Source: Bacteroidota bacterium
Lineage (GTDB): Bacteria > Bacteroidota > Bacteroidia > Bacteroidales > F082
Length of the DNA: 64,000 bases
Assembly (NCBI GenBank): GCA_016845175.1
Contig: JAERTD010000091.1
Span: 23,325 to 87,324, forward strand
Direction of reading: 5' to 3'
The notes under the pieces: model-generated
What the model was told of the DNA's origin: nothing
Databases searched by the model: none
The model's input: the letters and a program-made list of their open reading frames with translations, nothing else
In this document: piece after piece, positions 34,799 through 42,888 of the stretch
How the letters are laid out: every line of letters starts with the position of its first letter
Numbering within the stretch: position 1 is the stretch's first letter
Made by a program: the position numbers and the translations under genes

Positions 34799-36382
34799 AT
34801 GAGCCCATTGTTGCTATATCTGTTAAAATCCACCTTAAGCCTTTTGGTATTATATGTGGCTTTTATGCTGAGTTCACGGTCGGCCCGTTATTTTCAATTC
34901 AATCGTTTCTTTTTAGTTGCCAGTATGCTGGTGGCAACTCTATTGCCTTTGTTTACCTTCCATCTAAGTCAGCTTCCCTATACCCTACCCTTGCTTGGGG
35001 AGGAGATACTCATATCAAGTCAGCGGTTTCAATTTAACCTGGAGGAAGTGGTTATTTCAGCCACAGCCACAGATACAGCCAGTACTAGCTGGAGCTCATT
35101 AGTATATCTGTTCGGTTTTATTTATGTGGCCGGCGTCATGGCGAAAAGCCTTCAATTGGCCTGGAGGATATGGCAATTGTACAGCATTAAAAGACGCTCG
35201 GAAGTCATTAAACAAAGAGATTTTACTTTTGTCTTTACCCCAAAGGGCACACCTACTTTTTCTTTTTACAGATGGATTTTCATTGATGCCAGTTTGTATA
35301 AGAATGAAAAGGAAGCCCTTCACATCATAGAACACGAGAAAGTACATTTGCGGCAGGGTCATAGTTTCGATATTTTACTGGTGGAGCTGATCAGCATCAT
35401 CCAGTGGTTTAACCCTATTGTGTATTTGCTGCGTCAATATGTCAAAGAAAACCACGAGTTTATTGCCGATGAACTGGTGGTTGCCCAATATCAGGATGAA
35501 CAAGCCTATCGTTTGCTTTTGCTGCAACATGCCAGCCACGTAAACGCATACGGTCTCACACATAATTTTAGTTATTCACTTTTAAAAAGGAGGTTACAAA
35601 TGATGAAAAAACCAAAGTCCCCGTTGGGATTCTCACTGGCCCTGGCTGGCCTTGTGGTGGCATTAAACCTGGTGTTTTTTGCTTGCTCAGATCCCAATAC
35701 GGATATTATGAATCAATCAGATGCTGCAATGAACGACGACAAAGTTTATAGTCAGGTGGAAACCAGCCCACAATATCCGGGTGGCATGGACAGTCTGGTT
35801 CAGTATCTGGTAAAAAACATCACCTACCCACAGCAGTCGAAGGACCAGGGAGTTGAAGGCAAGGTAGTGGTAGAATTTGTGGTGGAAAAGGATGGATCCA
35901 TTCAGGATGTATCCGTTAAAAAAGGTTTGGATCCATTATGCGACAAGGAAGCCAAACGCGTGATCGCAAACATGCCCAATTGGACACCGGGTTTGAAAGA
36001 CGGAAAAGCTGTTCGTGTTTCTTTTGCATTGCCTATTAATTTTGCATTAAACCAGGAGGACAACTCAGAAGTATTTAAAGTAGTAGAAGATATGCCTGAG
36101 TTCCCCGGAGGAATGAATGCTATGATGTCTTATTTAGGTGACAATATCACTTATCCTGAAGCAGCCAAAGAAGAAGGCGTACAGGGTCGTGTTTTTGTTA
36201 GTTTTGTCATAGAAAAAGACGGAAGAGTCACCAACGTAAAACTGCTCAGAGGTATTGGTGGTGCCTGTGATGAAGAAGCCCTCCGTGTGGTTTCAGAGAT
36301 GCCTCGGTGGAAACCTGGTTATTCTGAAGGTAAAGCTGTACGTGTGGCTTATAACCTACCCATTAAATATAGTTTGAAGTAA
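34799..36382 (+). CDS. BlaR1-like M56 metallopeptidase with two C-terminal TonB domains
   Basis: A 527-residue membrane sensor. The N-terminal ~320 residues form a BlaR1-type M56 peptidase with hydrophobic segments (about 5-22, 38-58, 100-120, 275-297) and the zinc motif HEKVH (179-183) in HIIEHEKVHLRQGH. Two TonB C-terminal-like domains follow in tandem (about 320-420 and 422-527). Each starts with a PxxPGG motif (PQYPGGMDSL, PEFPGGMNAM) and contains ITYP...GVxGxVxVxFVxEKDG and a final NxPIxxxL strand. M56-TonB fusions are frequent in Bacteroidota; the two-domain form looks like an internal duplication. A penicillin-sensor domain is not seen, so the signal is unknown. The BlaI-like repressor is its likely target. 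Confidence 0.88.
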   Translation: MSPLLLYLLKSTLSLLVLYVAFMLSSRSARYFQFNRFFLVASMLVATLLPLFTFHLSQLPYTLPLLGEEILISSQRFQFNLEEVVISATATDTASTSWSSLVYLFGFIYVAGVMAKSLQLAWRIWQLYSIKRRSEVIKQRDFTFVFTPKGTPTFSFYRWIFIDASLYKNEKEALHIIEHEKVHLRQGHSFDILLVELISIIQWFNPIVYLLRQYVKENHEFIADELVVAQYQDEQAYRLLLLQHASHVNAYGLTHNFSYSLLKRRLQMMKKPKSPLGFSLALAGLVVALNLVFFACSDPNTDIMNQSDAAMNDDKVYSQVETSPQYPGGMDSLVQYLVKNITYPQQSKDQGVEGKVVVEFVVEKDGSIQDVSVKKGLDPLCDKEAKRVIANMPNWTPGLKDGKAVRVSFALPINFALNQEDNSEVFKVVEDMPEFPGGMNAMMSYLGDNITYPEAAKEEGVQGRVFVSFVIEKDGRVTNVKLLRGIGGACDEEALRVVSEMPRWKPGYSEGKAVRVAYNLPIKYSLK

Positions 36383-36401
36383 AATTTTTTTTATTTCTAT
36401 T

Positions 36402-36417
36402 AACTAAGTTTTTAGTT
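36402..36417. promoter_or_regulatory. Operator-like palindrome AACTAAGTTTTTAGTT (copy 3), downstream of blaR
   Basis: A third AACTAA-N4-TTAGTT, 20 bp past the blaR stop and just ahead of the terminator, with no plus-strand gene following. It may allow looping with the two upstream copies or be a relic. Confidence 0.45.
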
Positions 36418-36427
36418 GATTTCTTCT

Positions 36428-36457
36428 ACCCCGGGCTTTGGTTCGGGGTGTTTTTTT
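36428..36457 (+). terminator. Rho-independent terminator of the blaI-blaR operon
   Basis: ACCCCG (36428-36433) pairs with CGGGGT (36444-36449), followed by a run of seven T. Confidence 0.75.
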
Positions 36458-36474
36458 GGTGGAGGAAGCCTTGT

Positions 36475-36527
36475 GGGGATATGGGTATCAGGGTATAAAG
36501 GACAAGGGTATAAGGGTCGTTCGGGGG
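36475..36527 (+). other. G-rich tract with six G-runs, possible G-quadruplex
   Basis: Runs of three to five G at 36475-36478, 36483-36485, 36491-36493, 36506-36508, 36514-36516 and 36523-36527 are separated by short AT-rich loops (4, 5, 12, 5 and 6 bases). One loop is long, so folding is only plausible. Confidence 0.35.
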
Positions 36528-36591
36528 TAAGGTTAATTGAAGATATGCAATATGGGTTTGAGATATAGGGGTATAGAGGTATATTAGGGAT

Positions 36592-37052
36592 CCCCGGGCT
36601 GAAGCCCGGGCTAACTTATATAAATGAGATCCAGAGGTGTTTCTTGCGTTAGCCTCAGTTACCCTGGGTTTTAACCCAGGGTCCTGGGTCTTAGAATTAC
36701 AGTGGGTCGTAGTGTCCCCGGGCTGAAGCCCGGGGTAACTTATTTAAGGACTAAAAAAATCTTCCGGGCGATGGCGATCAGATACCCTGGGTTTTAACCC
36801 AGGGTCTTGGGTCTTAGAAATAACAGTGGGTCGTACTATCCCCGGGCTGAAGCCCGGGGTAACTTATAGATGGACTAAGTAAAACTCTTCCGGGCGATAG
36901 CGATTAGTTGGCCTTGGTTTTAACCCAGGGATGGGAATAAAACAATTGGACATATACCCATATCCCCGGGCTGAAGCCCGGGGTAACTTATAGATGGACT
37001 AAGTAAAACTCTTCCGGGCGATGGCGATCAGTTGCTCTGGGTTTTAACCCAG
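36592..37052. repeat. Four tandem ~124-bp units, each with two palindromes
   Basis: Palindrome A, CCCCGGGCTGAAGCCCGGGG, begins at 36592 (its last G's are altered to GGGC), 36716, 36840 and 36964, exactly 124 bp apart. Palindrome B, CCCTGGGTTTTAACCCAGGG, ends each unit near 36681, 36804, 36930 and 37052, with degeneration in units 3 and 4. The linker between A and B is conserved in units 2-4 (GGTAACTTA..., TCTTCCGGGCGAT). There is no transposase, and no unique spacers as in CRISPR. The array sits between the blaR terminator and the 3' end of the convergent flavodoxin-ferredoxin gene. Confidence 0.85.
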
Positions 37053-37080
37053 GGATCAAAGTATTGAAAAAACAACTTAA

Positions 37081-38154
37081 TTAAACAAGCTTCTTTGAAG
37101 GGCCAGCATATCGCCGCCACCACTTATAATGGGTAAAAGAAGTTTTGGAGATAATCCGATTGAACCAGCTAAAGCGCATCAGATACTGCATCAATCGGTA
37201 AAGCAGGTAGACCACCGCAATACCTAGCACATACTCCAATACATTAGCCGTACCGGAACCCAGGGTAAATCCAAAAGTTTGATTCAACCATATGGCTAAT
37301 CCACTATTAAAAATCAAAACCAGTGGTAGTAGCGAGAAAGCCAGCCACCAGCTCAAAAATACAAAGCCATGGGGTGTTTCAATGGCCCTGCTAGGGCAAT
37401 GGTTCATACATCTCATACAGCTTTCACAGCGGTGGGTCCAAAATGGTTTTTCACCAATGCTTATAATAGCCTGAGTAGGACAGTCTTTCTTACAGCGGCC
37501 ACAGTTATTACATGCGTCTGTTGCCACAAATGTTTTAGCTAAAATAAAACGTCCATAGAGATAATAGCCGATCGCAGCAGGGCTGATCAGCAAGTCCTGA
37601 ATGATATCCAACCAGCCTCGATATACCTTATCATGTACTAACAGTTGGTTGGCGTATTTTTTGCATTTCCTTTTGCATCTATGGACGATTGAATCGACCA
37701 CTTTTGATTTCAGTCCGGGATGCAAAGAGATCCAATTGGATGGCATATCCAAAGGCCGAAAGCCCTGGAATCCATATCCTTTCAGCAGGAGAATCAATGC
37801 AGGCAACAGCAGTGCGAGTCCACTTAAGCCGGGTAAAAACAAAGATCCCATTTTCATTCCTGCTCTCGTGTTCAACAAAAAAAAGCGATTGCCAGTGGCT
37901 TTATTCGCTGGAAAAGAGGCCATGAATTTCAACACCAGAGGAGCCATATTAAATCCATGGGTGGGTGAACAAAAACCGATAAGTGTGTGATGATCTGGAA
38001 TGGGCCAATCAGCTAAATCACTGCCAATATCGACACATTGAGCCGAAACACCCTTTAGTTCAGCCTCTTCAGCCATCCACTGAGCAGCTACTCTGGCATT
38101 TCCTGTACCGGAAAAATAATAAATCAGTAAGCGATGAAACTCCTGGGTCTTCAC
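37081..38154 (-). CDS. EFR1-type flavodoxin-ferredoxin protein with membrane segments
   Basis: A 357-residue protein. The N-terminus is flavodoxin-like with the FMN phosphate loop YYFSGTGNARVAA (about 11-23). Two [4Fe-4S] ferredoxin motifs follow (CNNCGRCKKDCP and CESCMRCMNHCP, about 205-250), and then two membrane helices (FLSWWLAFSLLPLVLIFN and VLEYVLGIAVVYLLYRLM). It should pass electrons between flavin and Fe-S centres at the cytoplasmic face of the membrane; donor and acceptor are unknown. It is the last gene of a minus-strand run (LysM-PBP1, MORN lipoprotein, this gene) with gaps of 9 and 22 bp. Confidence 0.82.
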   Translation of the reverse strand: MKTQEFHRLLIYYFSGTGNARVAAQWMAEEAELKGVSAQCVDIGSDLADWPIPDHHTLIGFCSPTHGFNMAPLVLKFMASFPANKATGNRFFLLNTRAGMKMGSLFLPGLSGLALLLPALILLLKGYGFQGFRPLDMPSNWISLHPGLKSKVVDSIVHRCKRKCKKYANQLLVHDKVYRGWLDIIQDLLISPAAIGYYLYGRFILAKTFVATDACNNCGRCKKDCPTQAIISIGEKPFWTHRCESCMRCMNHCPSRAIETPHGFVFLSWWLAFSLLPLVLIFNSGLAIWLNQTFGFTLGSGTANVLEYVLGIAVVYLLYRLMQYLMRFSWFNRIISKTSFTHYKWWRRYAGPSKKLV

Positions 38155-38176
38155 CTGGTAAAACTTTTGTCCTTAC

Positions 38177-38812
38177 TTATTGTTGAATACCTTCCAAGAA
38201 GGTCTTGGTATCTTCGAGTGTTCCGTTTTCATCATACCATTTTTCCTGTCCGTGTTTGAGGTTTTCCTGGTACAGAATCTCCCGCTTCAGTTTTCCATTG
38301 GGCCACCAGCTCTTCTGGGTACCACTACCCTTCTTATAATTACCAACTCCAACAATATTTCCAAAAGCATCGTAATATACCCATCTGCCCTCATAGTATC
38401 CCTGAACGTATGCGCCTTCAATTTTAAGAGAGCCATCTGGATACCATTGCTTGAATAAACCGTGTAAGGTGTCGGAACGATAGTGTTCACTACTGATCTT
38501 CCTGCCCTGAATATCATAGGAAGCTGCCTCTCCTTCCATTAAATTGTTCTGATAATATGAGGTTGATTCCAGTCGGCCATTGCTATACCAACGTTTGAGA
38601 GGTCCATGAAGTTGATTGTCCACATAGAAAACCTGTTGCTCTTTCCTGCCGTTTTCGAAATACCAAAGGGCTTCTCCTGATAGCTTACCATCCACATAGG
38701 TCATTTCTGATTTCAAATGACCATTCTCCCAGTACTCCTTCCTGGTATCACTGCTACAGGAAACCAGCCATAGCATCATTATCAACACCGATGATCTCAA
38801 TATTATATTCAT
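38177..38812 (-). CDS. MORN-repeat (YwqK-type) lipoprotein
   Basis: A 211-residue lipoprotein (MNIILRSSVLIMMLWLVS, then C19) made of about eight ~22-residue MORN-variant repeats, for example YWENGHLKSEMTYVDGKLSG, WYSNGRLESTSYYQNNLMEG and WWPNGKLKREILYQENLKHG. Databases often label these 'toxin-antitoxin system YwqK family antitoxin', but no toxin is nearby and the lipoprotein signal argues for an envelope role. It lies 9 bp after the LysM-PBP1 gene. The role is unknown; such repeats usually mediate protein or membrane contact. Confidence 0.83.
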   Translation of the reverse strand: MNIILRSSVLIMMLWLVSCSSDTRKEYWENGHLKSEMTYVDGKLSGEALWYFENGRKEQQVFYVDNQLHGPLKRWYSNGRLESTSYYQNNLMEGEAASYDIQGRKISSEHYRSDTLHGLFKQWYPDGSLKIEGAYVQGYYEGRWVYYDAFGNIVGVGNYKKGSGTQKSWWPNGKLKREILYQENLKHGQEKWYDENGTLEDTKTFLEGIQQ

Positions 38813-38821
38813 GATAAATCC

Positions 38822-41359
38822 TTAAGGATTAGGGCGCTGCATGGGTATATTCCGCTTATGGAACCCATTAAATTGCAAGAGATTCCATTGAGTGTTTTCA
38901 AAATTATCCACTTTCCGGCTAGGTTGAAATTGGTAGGTATTTTCCAACAACCGCAGTGGCGGTAATTGATGTAAGCATGGGATAAAACGATCTGAAAGAT
39001 GGAAGAGGGCATTCAGAAAATAGTATGTAATATCGAATCCTGCAAATCCGTATGCATCCGGCTCTACCCCATAGGTATTTACGAAATCAGCTATGTATTG
39101 CTGAACTTCCATATGATTGTAATCAATATGGGAGCTTGCAAAATAGGTTAGTGCCAGGTTTTTCGATTGTGTTAAATCCAGATTCCCGAACCTCTCCCAG
39201 GTGGGCAATCCAACTACCTCAATATTAAAGGTATCGCGATACTCATTGAGTCGGTTCATGGCATCCATTACGAAGGCTTTATTATCACCATAAATAATAA
39301 CCAGGTTTTTTCTCATCACTGAGGCTTTCTGCATGAAAGGATGCAAACTATCAACTATATAATTAATTCTCAATAAGTCATTGGTAAAAGCTGTACTATC
39401 GAAAGTGCCACTTTCCAGCTGCTCAGGAAGCATATGTGCACCTTCAAAAGTAAAAGGTGGCAGAGGTGTACTGGCATCATATTCCTCATCGCGATAGGCT
39501 ACATCAATGGCCAGGTTGTATAAATCGTCGTTGGAAAAATAGGTAGTGGGTTCCAACACTTCCCTGATTTCATTTTCCAGCATTAAAGCCCTGTCAGCAT
39601 CCTTATAGGGAGTTTGTGTAATCATAAATACCTTATGATCGGAATACTGTTCTCGAATCCGTTCAGCAATTATCCGGTGTTGATACAATGGGTTTGGTTT
39701 AACCTTTATGACCGACTTGTATTTATCCACCACCGTTTCACGGAAAGACAAGGGGTTAACGATGGGTATATTAAAATTGGCAGCAAACAAGGCCGTCTGC
39801 TGAAAGCTTTTGTTGTAAAAGGGTCCAATGATGAGATCCATTGACCTCAATTCAGGATTGTTGAGCACCCTGGCAGTTTTTGTAATGCTTTGATCCACAT
39901 CATATACATACCATTCGAGTTGCATACCTTGATGCTTTAGGGAATCGATGGCCAACATAGCTCCTTCGTAAAAATGGAGGTATTTAAAAGGCAGGAACTT
40001 ATCTTGTTTGGACATCAGGAATTGCTCAACATCCAAACTATCCATCTCTTCAAAATACAAAGGGACCATCAGGGCGACTTTGAATTGTCTGGAGAAATCT
40101 GGCTGCACAGGAGCACATTCGTTGGTAACCGGAATGATGACGATTTCCTCTTCCACTGGATCCTCCACCTTTATTTCTTCTGGTTCAAAAGGAACAATTA
40201 TGGCCCGGTCTCCCACAGGTATTTTTACAATCTGACCAGGATAGATCCTTTTTCCAAGACTTGGATTGGCATCTGCTAATTCGTAATATGAAATGGCATA
40301 GAGTTTGGCCAGTTTACTCAGCTTAGTCTTCTTACTGACCTTGTGAAGCAGGAAAGGGCTACTTATTTTTTTTTTTGGCACCTTGATCACCTGACCAATG
40401 CTTAACCTGTCTGACAGGCCAGGATTTGCATCATATAAATCCTGGACTTTCACTCCATATTGTCGTGATATGCTGTATAGGGTCTCTTTCTTTTTCACCA
40501 TATGACGTACCAAGGCGGCCTGCTCCTGACTAACATCCTCCTTTCGGATTTCAGTCTTACTGGAGTCCGATGTATCGGGTAAGACCGGTGCTACCATTGT
40601 GGGTTGTGATTCCGTTTTGGTTTTTTCAGTATTCTCAACTACAGGGATTCGGAGCCTGTCCCCTTTCACAACAGAATTACTCAAACCCGGGTTAACAGCC
40701 TTTAACTGTTCAACCGGGACCTTATATTTATCTGCAATGCTTTTGGTGGTTTCACCAGCAATGACCACATGTCTGTAATCGGCAATTACGGGTATATTCG
40801 GGTTAAAGGCAACAGTTTCCCTGTTCGCTCTTGGCACCCGCTGTCGTGCCACTGGTTTTTCATATTCTGGCAAAGGTACAGGAGGCAGTACCTCTGATTC
40901 AGGTATATCTACCGGAACCTTGACATATTCACCTTCCCTTAATGGGTCGAACAAACCAGGGTTAGCCCTTCGTATTTTCCCTTCCGGAATAATATAGATA
41001 GAAGCAATATGGCTGTAGGTTTCGTTGGGTGCTGCAATGTGATAAAAGAATTCAAAATCGGTTTCTGCAATTTCTTCAGTGACCTCAGTTTCTTTGTTTA
41101 TGGTGGGTATCCACAACTGTTGGTTGATTCGAATGCTCTGTTTGGCTTCGGGATTCTCAAAATACAGTTCTTCAGGGCTTACTTCGTAAACTTTGGAAAT
41201 AGAATAAACGGTTTGCCCCTTTTGAACGGTATGCACATAATACTGTTTTCCATTGCGTTGCTCAATGATATTTGACTTCAATATTCTAGGCTGTTGCTGA
41301 CCAAAAGCAACACATACCAGAAGAAAAACAGCGGTGAAAACCAGAATCCTTTTTATCAT
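38822..41359 (-). CDS. LysM (five repeats) plus type 1 periplasmic-binding-protein domain
   Basis: From ATG 41359 (MIKRILVFTAVFLLVCVAFG, signal peptide) the protein has 845 residues. Five LysM repeats follow, each starting with an H-x-V-like strand and ending in an IPV/IPT-like strand (for example HTVQKGQTVYSISKVYEVSP, HMVKKKETLYSISRQYGVKV). A type 1 periplasmic-binding fold comes next (from about FKVALMVPLYFEEMDSLD to the C-terminus), as in amino-acid binding proteins. It should bind peptidoglycan and sense or hold a small ligand. ATG 41383 is also in frame, but a -7 box at 41385-41392 makes it unlikely to be inside the mRNA. Confidence 0.87.
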   Translation of the reverse strand: MIKRILVFTAVFLLVCVAFGQQQPRILKSNIIEQRNGKQYYVHTVQKGQTVYSISKVYEVSPEELYFENPEAKQSIRINQQLWIPTINKETEVTEEIAETDFEFFYHIAAPNETYSHIASIYIIPEGKIRRANPGLFDPLREGEYVKVPVDIPESEVLPPVPLPEYEKPVARQRVPRANRETVAFNPNIPVIADYRHVVIAGETTKSIADKYKVPVEQLKAVNPGLSNSVVKGDRLRIPVVENTEKTKTESQPTMVAPVLPDTSDSSKTEIRKEDVSQEQAALVRHMVKKKETLYSISRQYGVKVQDLYDANPGLSDRLSIGQVIKVPKKKISSPFLLHKVSKKTKLSKLAKLYAISYYELADANPSLGKRIYPGQIVKIPVGDRAIIVPFEPEEIKVEDPVEEEIVIIPVTNECAPVQPDFSRQFKVALMVPLYFEEMDSLDVEQFLMSKQDKFLPFKYLHFYEGAMLAIDSLKHQGMQLEWYVYDVDQSITKTARVLNNPELRSMDLIIGPFYNKSFQQTALFAANFNIPIVNPLSFRETVVDKYKSVIKVKPNPLYQHRIIAERIREQYSDHKVFMITQTPYKDADRALMLENEIREVLEPTTYFSNDDLYNLAIDVAYRDEEYDASTPLPPFTFEGAHMLPEQLESGTFDSTAFTNDLLRINYIVDSLHPFMQKASVMRKNLVIIYGDNKAFVMDAMNRLNEYRDTFNIEVVGLPTWERFGNLDLTQSKNLALTYFASSHIDYNHMEVQQYIADFVNTYGVEPDAYGFAGFDITYYFLNALFHLSDRFIPCLHQLPPLRLLENTYQFQPSRKVDNFENTQWNLLQFNGFHKRNIPMQRPNP

Positions 41360-41384
41360 TAAAGAAACTTTGATTTGGGACATT

Positions 41385-41392
41385 CAAAGGTA
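41385..41392 (-). promoter_or_regulatory. -7 box (TACCTTTG) for the LysM-PBP1 operon
   Basis: TACCTTTG on the minus strand. It ends 1 bp before ATG 41383 and 25 bp before ATG 41359, which supports the latter as the start. Confidence 0.5.
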
Positions 41393-41539
41393 TAATAAAA
41401 CCCATATATAAACGTCGGATATAAGGATTTTATGATCTCGTCATATAAATAAAGAAGAATCAAAAATACAAGACACCTGACAACCAAGAGATTAGTGAGC
41501 CTCACCCAAAAATCAAGCTCCATTGGGTTCAAAACTCAT

Positions 41540-42244
41540 CTACTTTCTTGCTTTCCCATATTTTTCGAGACTTCCTTTTTGAACACTTTTTTGAATGTAA
41601 TCAGGTGCAAAAGGCACTTTACAAGCTGTGCCTCCCATATCTACCTGAACTTTGCCAATTTCCTGTGCAGCCTCCACAGCCTTCTTCGACAATTCAGGTA
41701 CATAGGATCCTACCGCAATCAGGAAACCATTCATACTGTACCTAACCCTGTTCTTGGCCATATGAATTCCCTTGTGAACAAAATCGACCTGGTCTTCAAT
41801 CTTGTCCAGAGGCAATCCATCCAGAGGCAATTGCTTCATAAGATGTGACAGACAAACCCATCCGGCCGACTCTTTGAATTCAACATTGCTATCCATCCAT
41901 TCCAATGCCAGTTCCAATCCAAAATTACTGTTGGCAGCGGTTTGTGCAAGCGTATAATCGCTTATCATATACCAATAGGCACCCTCGGCCCACAGTTGAA
42001 GATCTGCCTTGGTCATTTGTTTCGGATCAGCTATCAGACCAGCCAGGTACATGGCATCTGAATTTCCAGTGGCATACAATTCCATGGAAAGCTTATAATT
42101 CGTTTTTACCTTCCTCTGAATGGTTTTCAGAAAGGCAACTTTTACACCAAAGAAAGGCTCTTGTGCGCCATGGTTTTTAAATATTTTTTTGGTTTGCTCA
42201 CTTCCATTCTCTTCCAGAGCAAGCATGATTTCATTTAAATTCAT
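41540..42244 (-). CDS. AlkD-like DNA alkylation repair protein
   Basis: A 234-residue all-helical HEAT-repeat protein of the AlkD/'DNA alkylation repair' family, which in characterised members excises or binds bulky N-alkyl purines. Motifs seen: FFGVKVAFLKTIQRKV at the N-terminus, AEGAYWYMISDYTLAQTAAN and GWVCLSHLMKQLPLDGLPL. The trailing segment (GGTACKVPFAPDYIQKSVQK) is typical of the Bacteroidota subgroup. Many members of this subgroup lack the catalytic residues of AlkD, so enzyme activity is not assured. It is followed, after 180 bp, by the LysM gene. Confidence 0.83.
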   Translation of the reverse strand: MNLNEIMLALEENGSEQTKKIFKNHGAQEPFFGVKVAFLKTIQRKVKTNYKLSMELYATGNSDAMYLAGLIADPKQMTKADLQLWAEGAYWYMISDYTLAQTAANSNFGLELALEWMDSNVEFKESAGWVCLSHLMKQLPLDGLPLDKIEDQVDFVHKGIHMAKNRVRYSMNGFLIAVGSYVPELSKKAVEAAQEIGKVQVDMGGTACKVPFAPDYIQKSVQKGSLEKYGKARK

Positions 42245-42369
42245 AGGGGTAGTGTTTGAAGTTATAGGTAAGTGGTGATCAGTAAATACTAATTAGTCAT
42301 TGGTCATTAATTAAGAGGGGCTGACAACTTGGGAACCCAAGAACACGCCTGAATATCACTCAGTCCGGT

Positions 42370-42837
42370 TTAAGACTTACCTCCCCTATGTTTGGTTTGC
42401 AAGCCCTGCAGAAAATTCCTCAGGATTTGATCCTGGCAGGGGCGATACTGTGGTTGAATGGGCTTTCTGAAAAAGGCACTCAATTCATGCTTACTAATCT
42501 TACGTCCTGACAAAGCAAGAATCCTTAAGATTTCATCATCCTTTAGACTTAAAGCTATTCTTATTTTTCTAAAAATGATGTTATTATTCAGACGTTTTTC
42601 AGCTACAGGTGACGGACCATCTTTTTTACCTCTCTTGCTTTCTATGAAAGCATTCAGAAAAGTGGCCAACGCAACATCCTCCATGTTTTCAAAAGCTGGA
42701 TCAACTTCCTTTTTTAGCCATAACTGCAGTTGAGACCTGCTGACTTCCAAATTATGAGAGGCGAACAAGGCCACCATCTCCTCGTCACGTATATCAAAAG
42801 TATAGCGTAAACGACGTAAAATATCATTGTTATTCAT
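42370..42837 (-). CDS. DUF1456 (YehS-like) protein
   Basis: A 155-residue protein with two copies of the DUF1456 domain: MNNNDILRRLRYTFDIRDEE with SRSQLQLWLKKE, then NNNIIFRKIRIALSLKDDEI with SKHELSAFFRKP. The repeat structure and length match E. coli YehS, whose role is not known. It sits 51 bp after guaA on the same strand; co-transcription is possible. Confidence 0.9.
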   Translation of the reverse strand: MNNNDILRRLRYTFDIRDEEMVALFASHNLEVSRSQLQLWLKKEVDPAFENMEDVALATFLNAFIESKRGKKDGPSPVAEKRLNNNIIFRKIRIALSLKDDEILRILALSGRKISKHELSAFFRKPIQPQYRPCQDQILRNFLQGLQTKHRGGKS

Positions 42838-42888
42838 AGCGTTTCAGATCACTGAAGTCTCTTGAAAACCATTGGTATGGTGATATCA

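Larger units (their letters stand above)
36383..37080. other. Non-coding region after blaR: operator-like dyad, terminator, G-rich tract, repeat array
   Basis: The 698-bp gap contains, in order, a third AACTAA-N4-TTAGTT dyad, the blaR terminator, a G-rich tract and a four-unit tandem repeat (each listed). No protein-coding frame is credible here. Confidence 0.8.

Noticed and set aside
34373..36382. Beta-lactam resistance operon
   Set aside because: Despite the BlaI/BlaR families there is no beta-lactamase and no penicillin-sensor domain, so a resistance role is not supported.
36592..37052. CRISPR array
   Set aside because: The units repeat almost entirely, without unique spacers, and no cas genes are present.
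38177..38812. Toxin-antitoxin antitoxin (YwqK label)
   Set aside because: No toxin gene is nearby and the protein has a lipoprotein signal; the MORN repeats alone do not support the label.
41440..41540. tRNA-like GGTTCAAA motif
   Set aside because: No acceptor, D or anticodon stem can be formed around it.
41495..41848. 117-codon plus-strand frame
   Set aside because: It mirrors the AlkD-like gene and shows no family signature.
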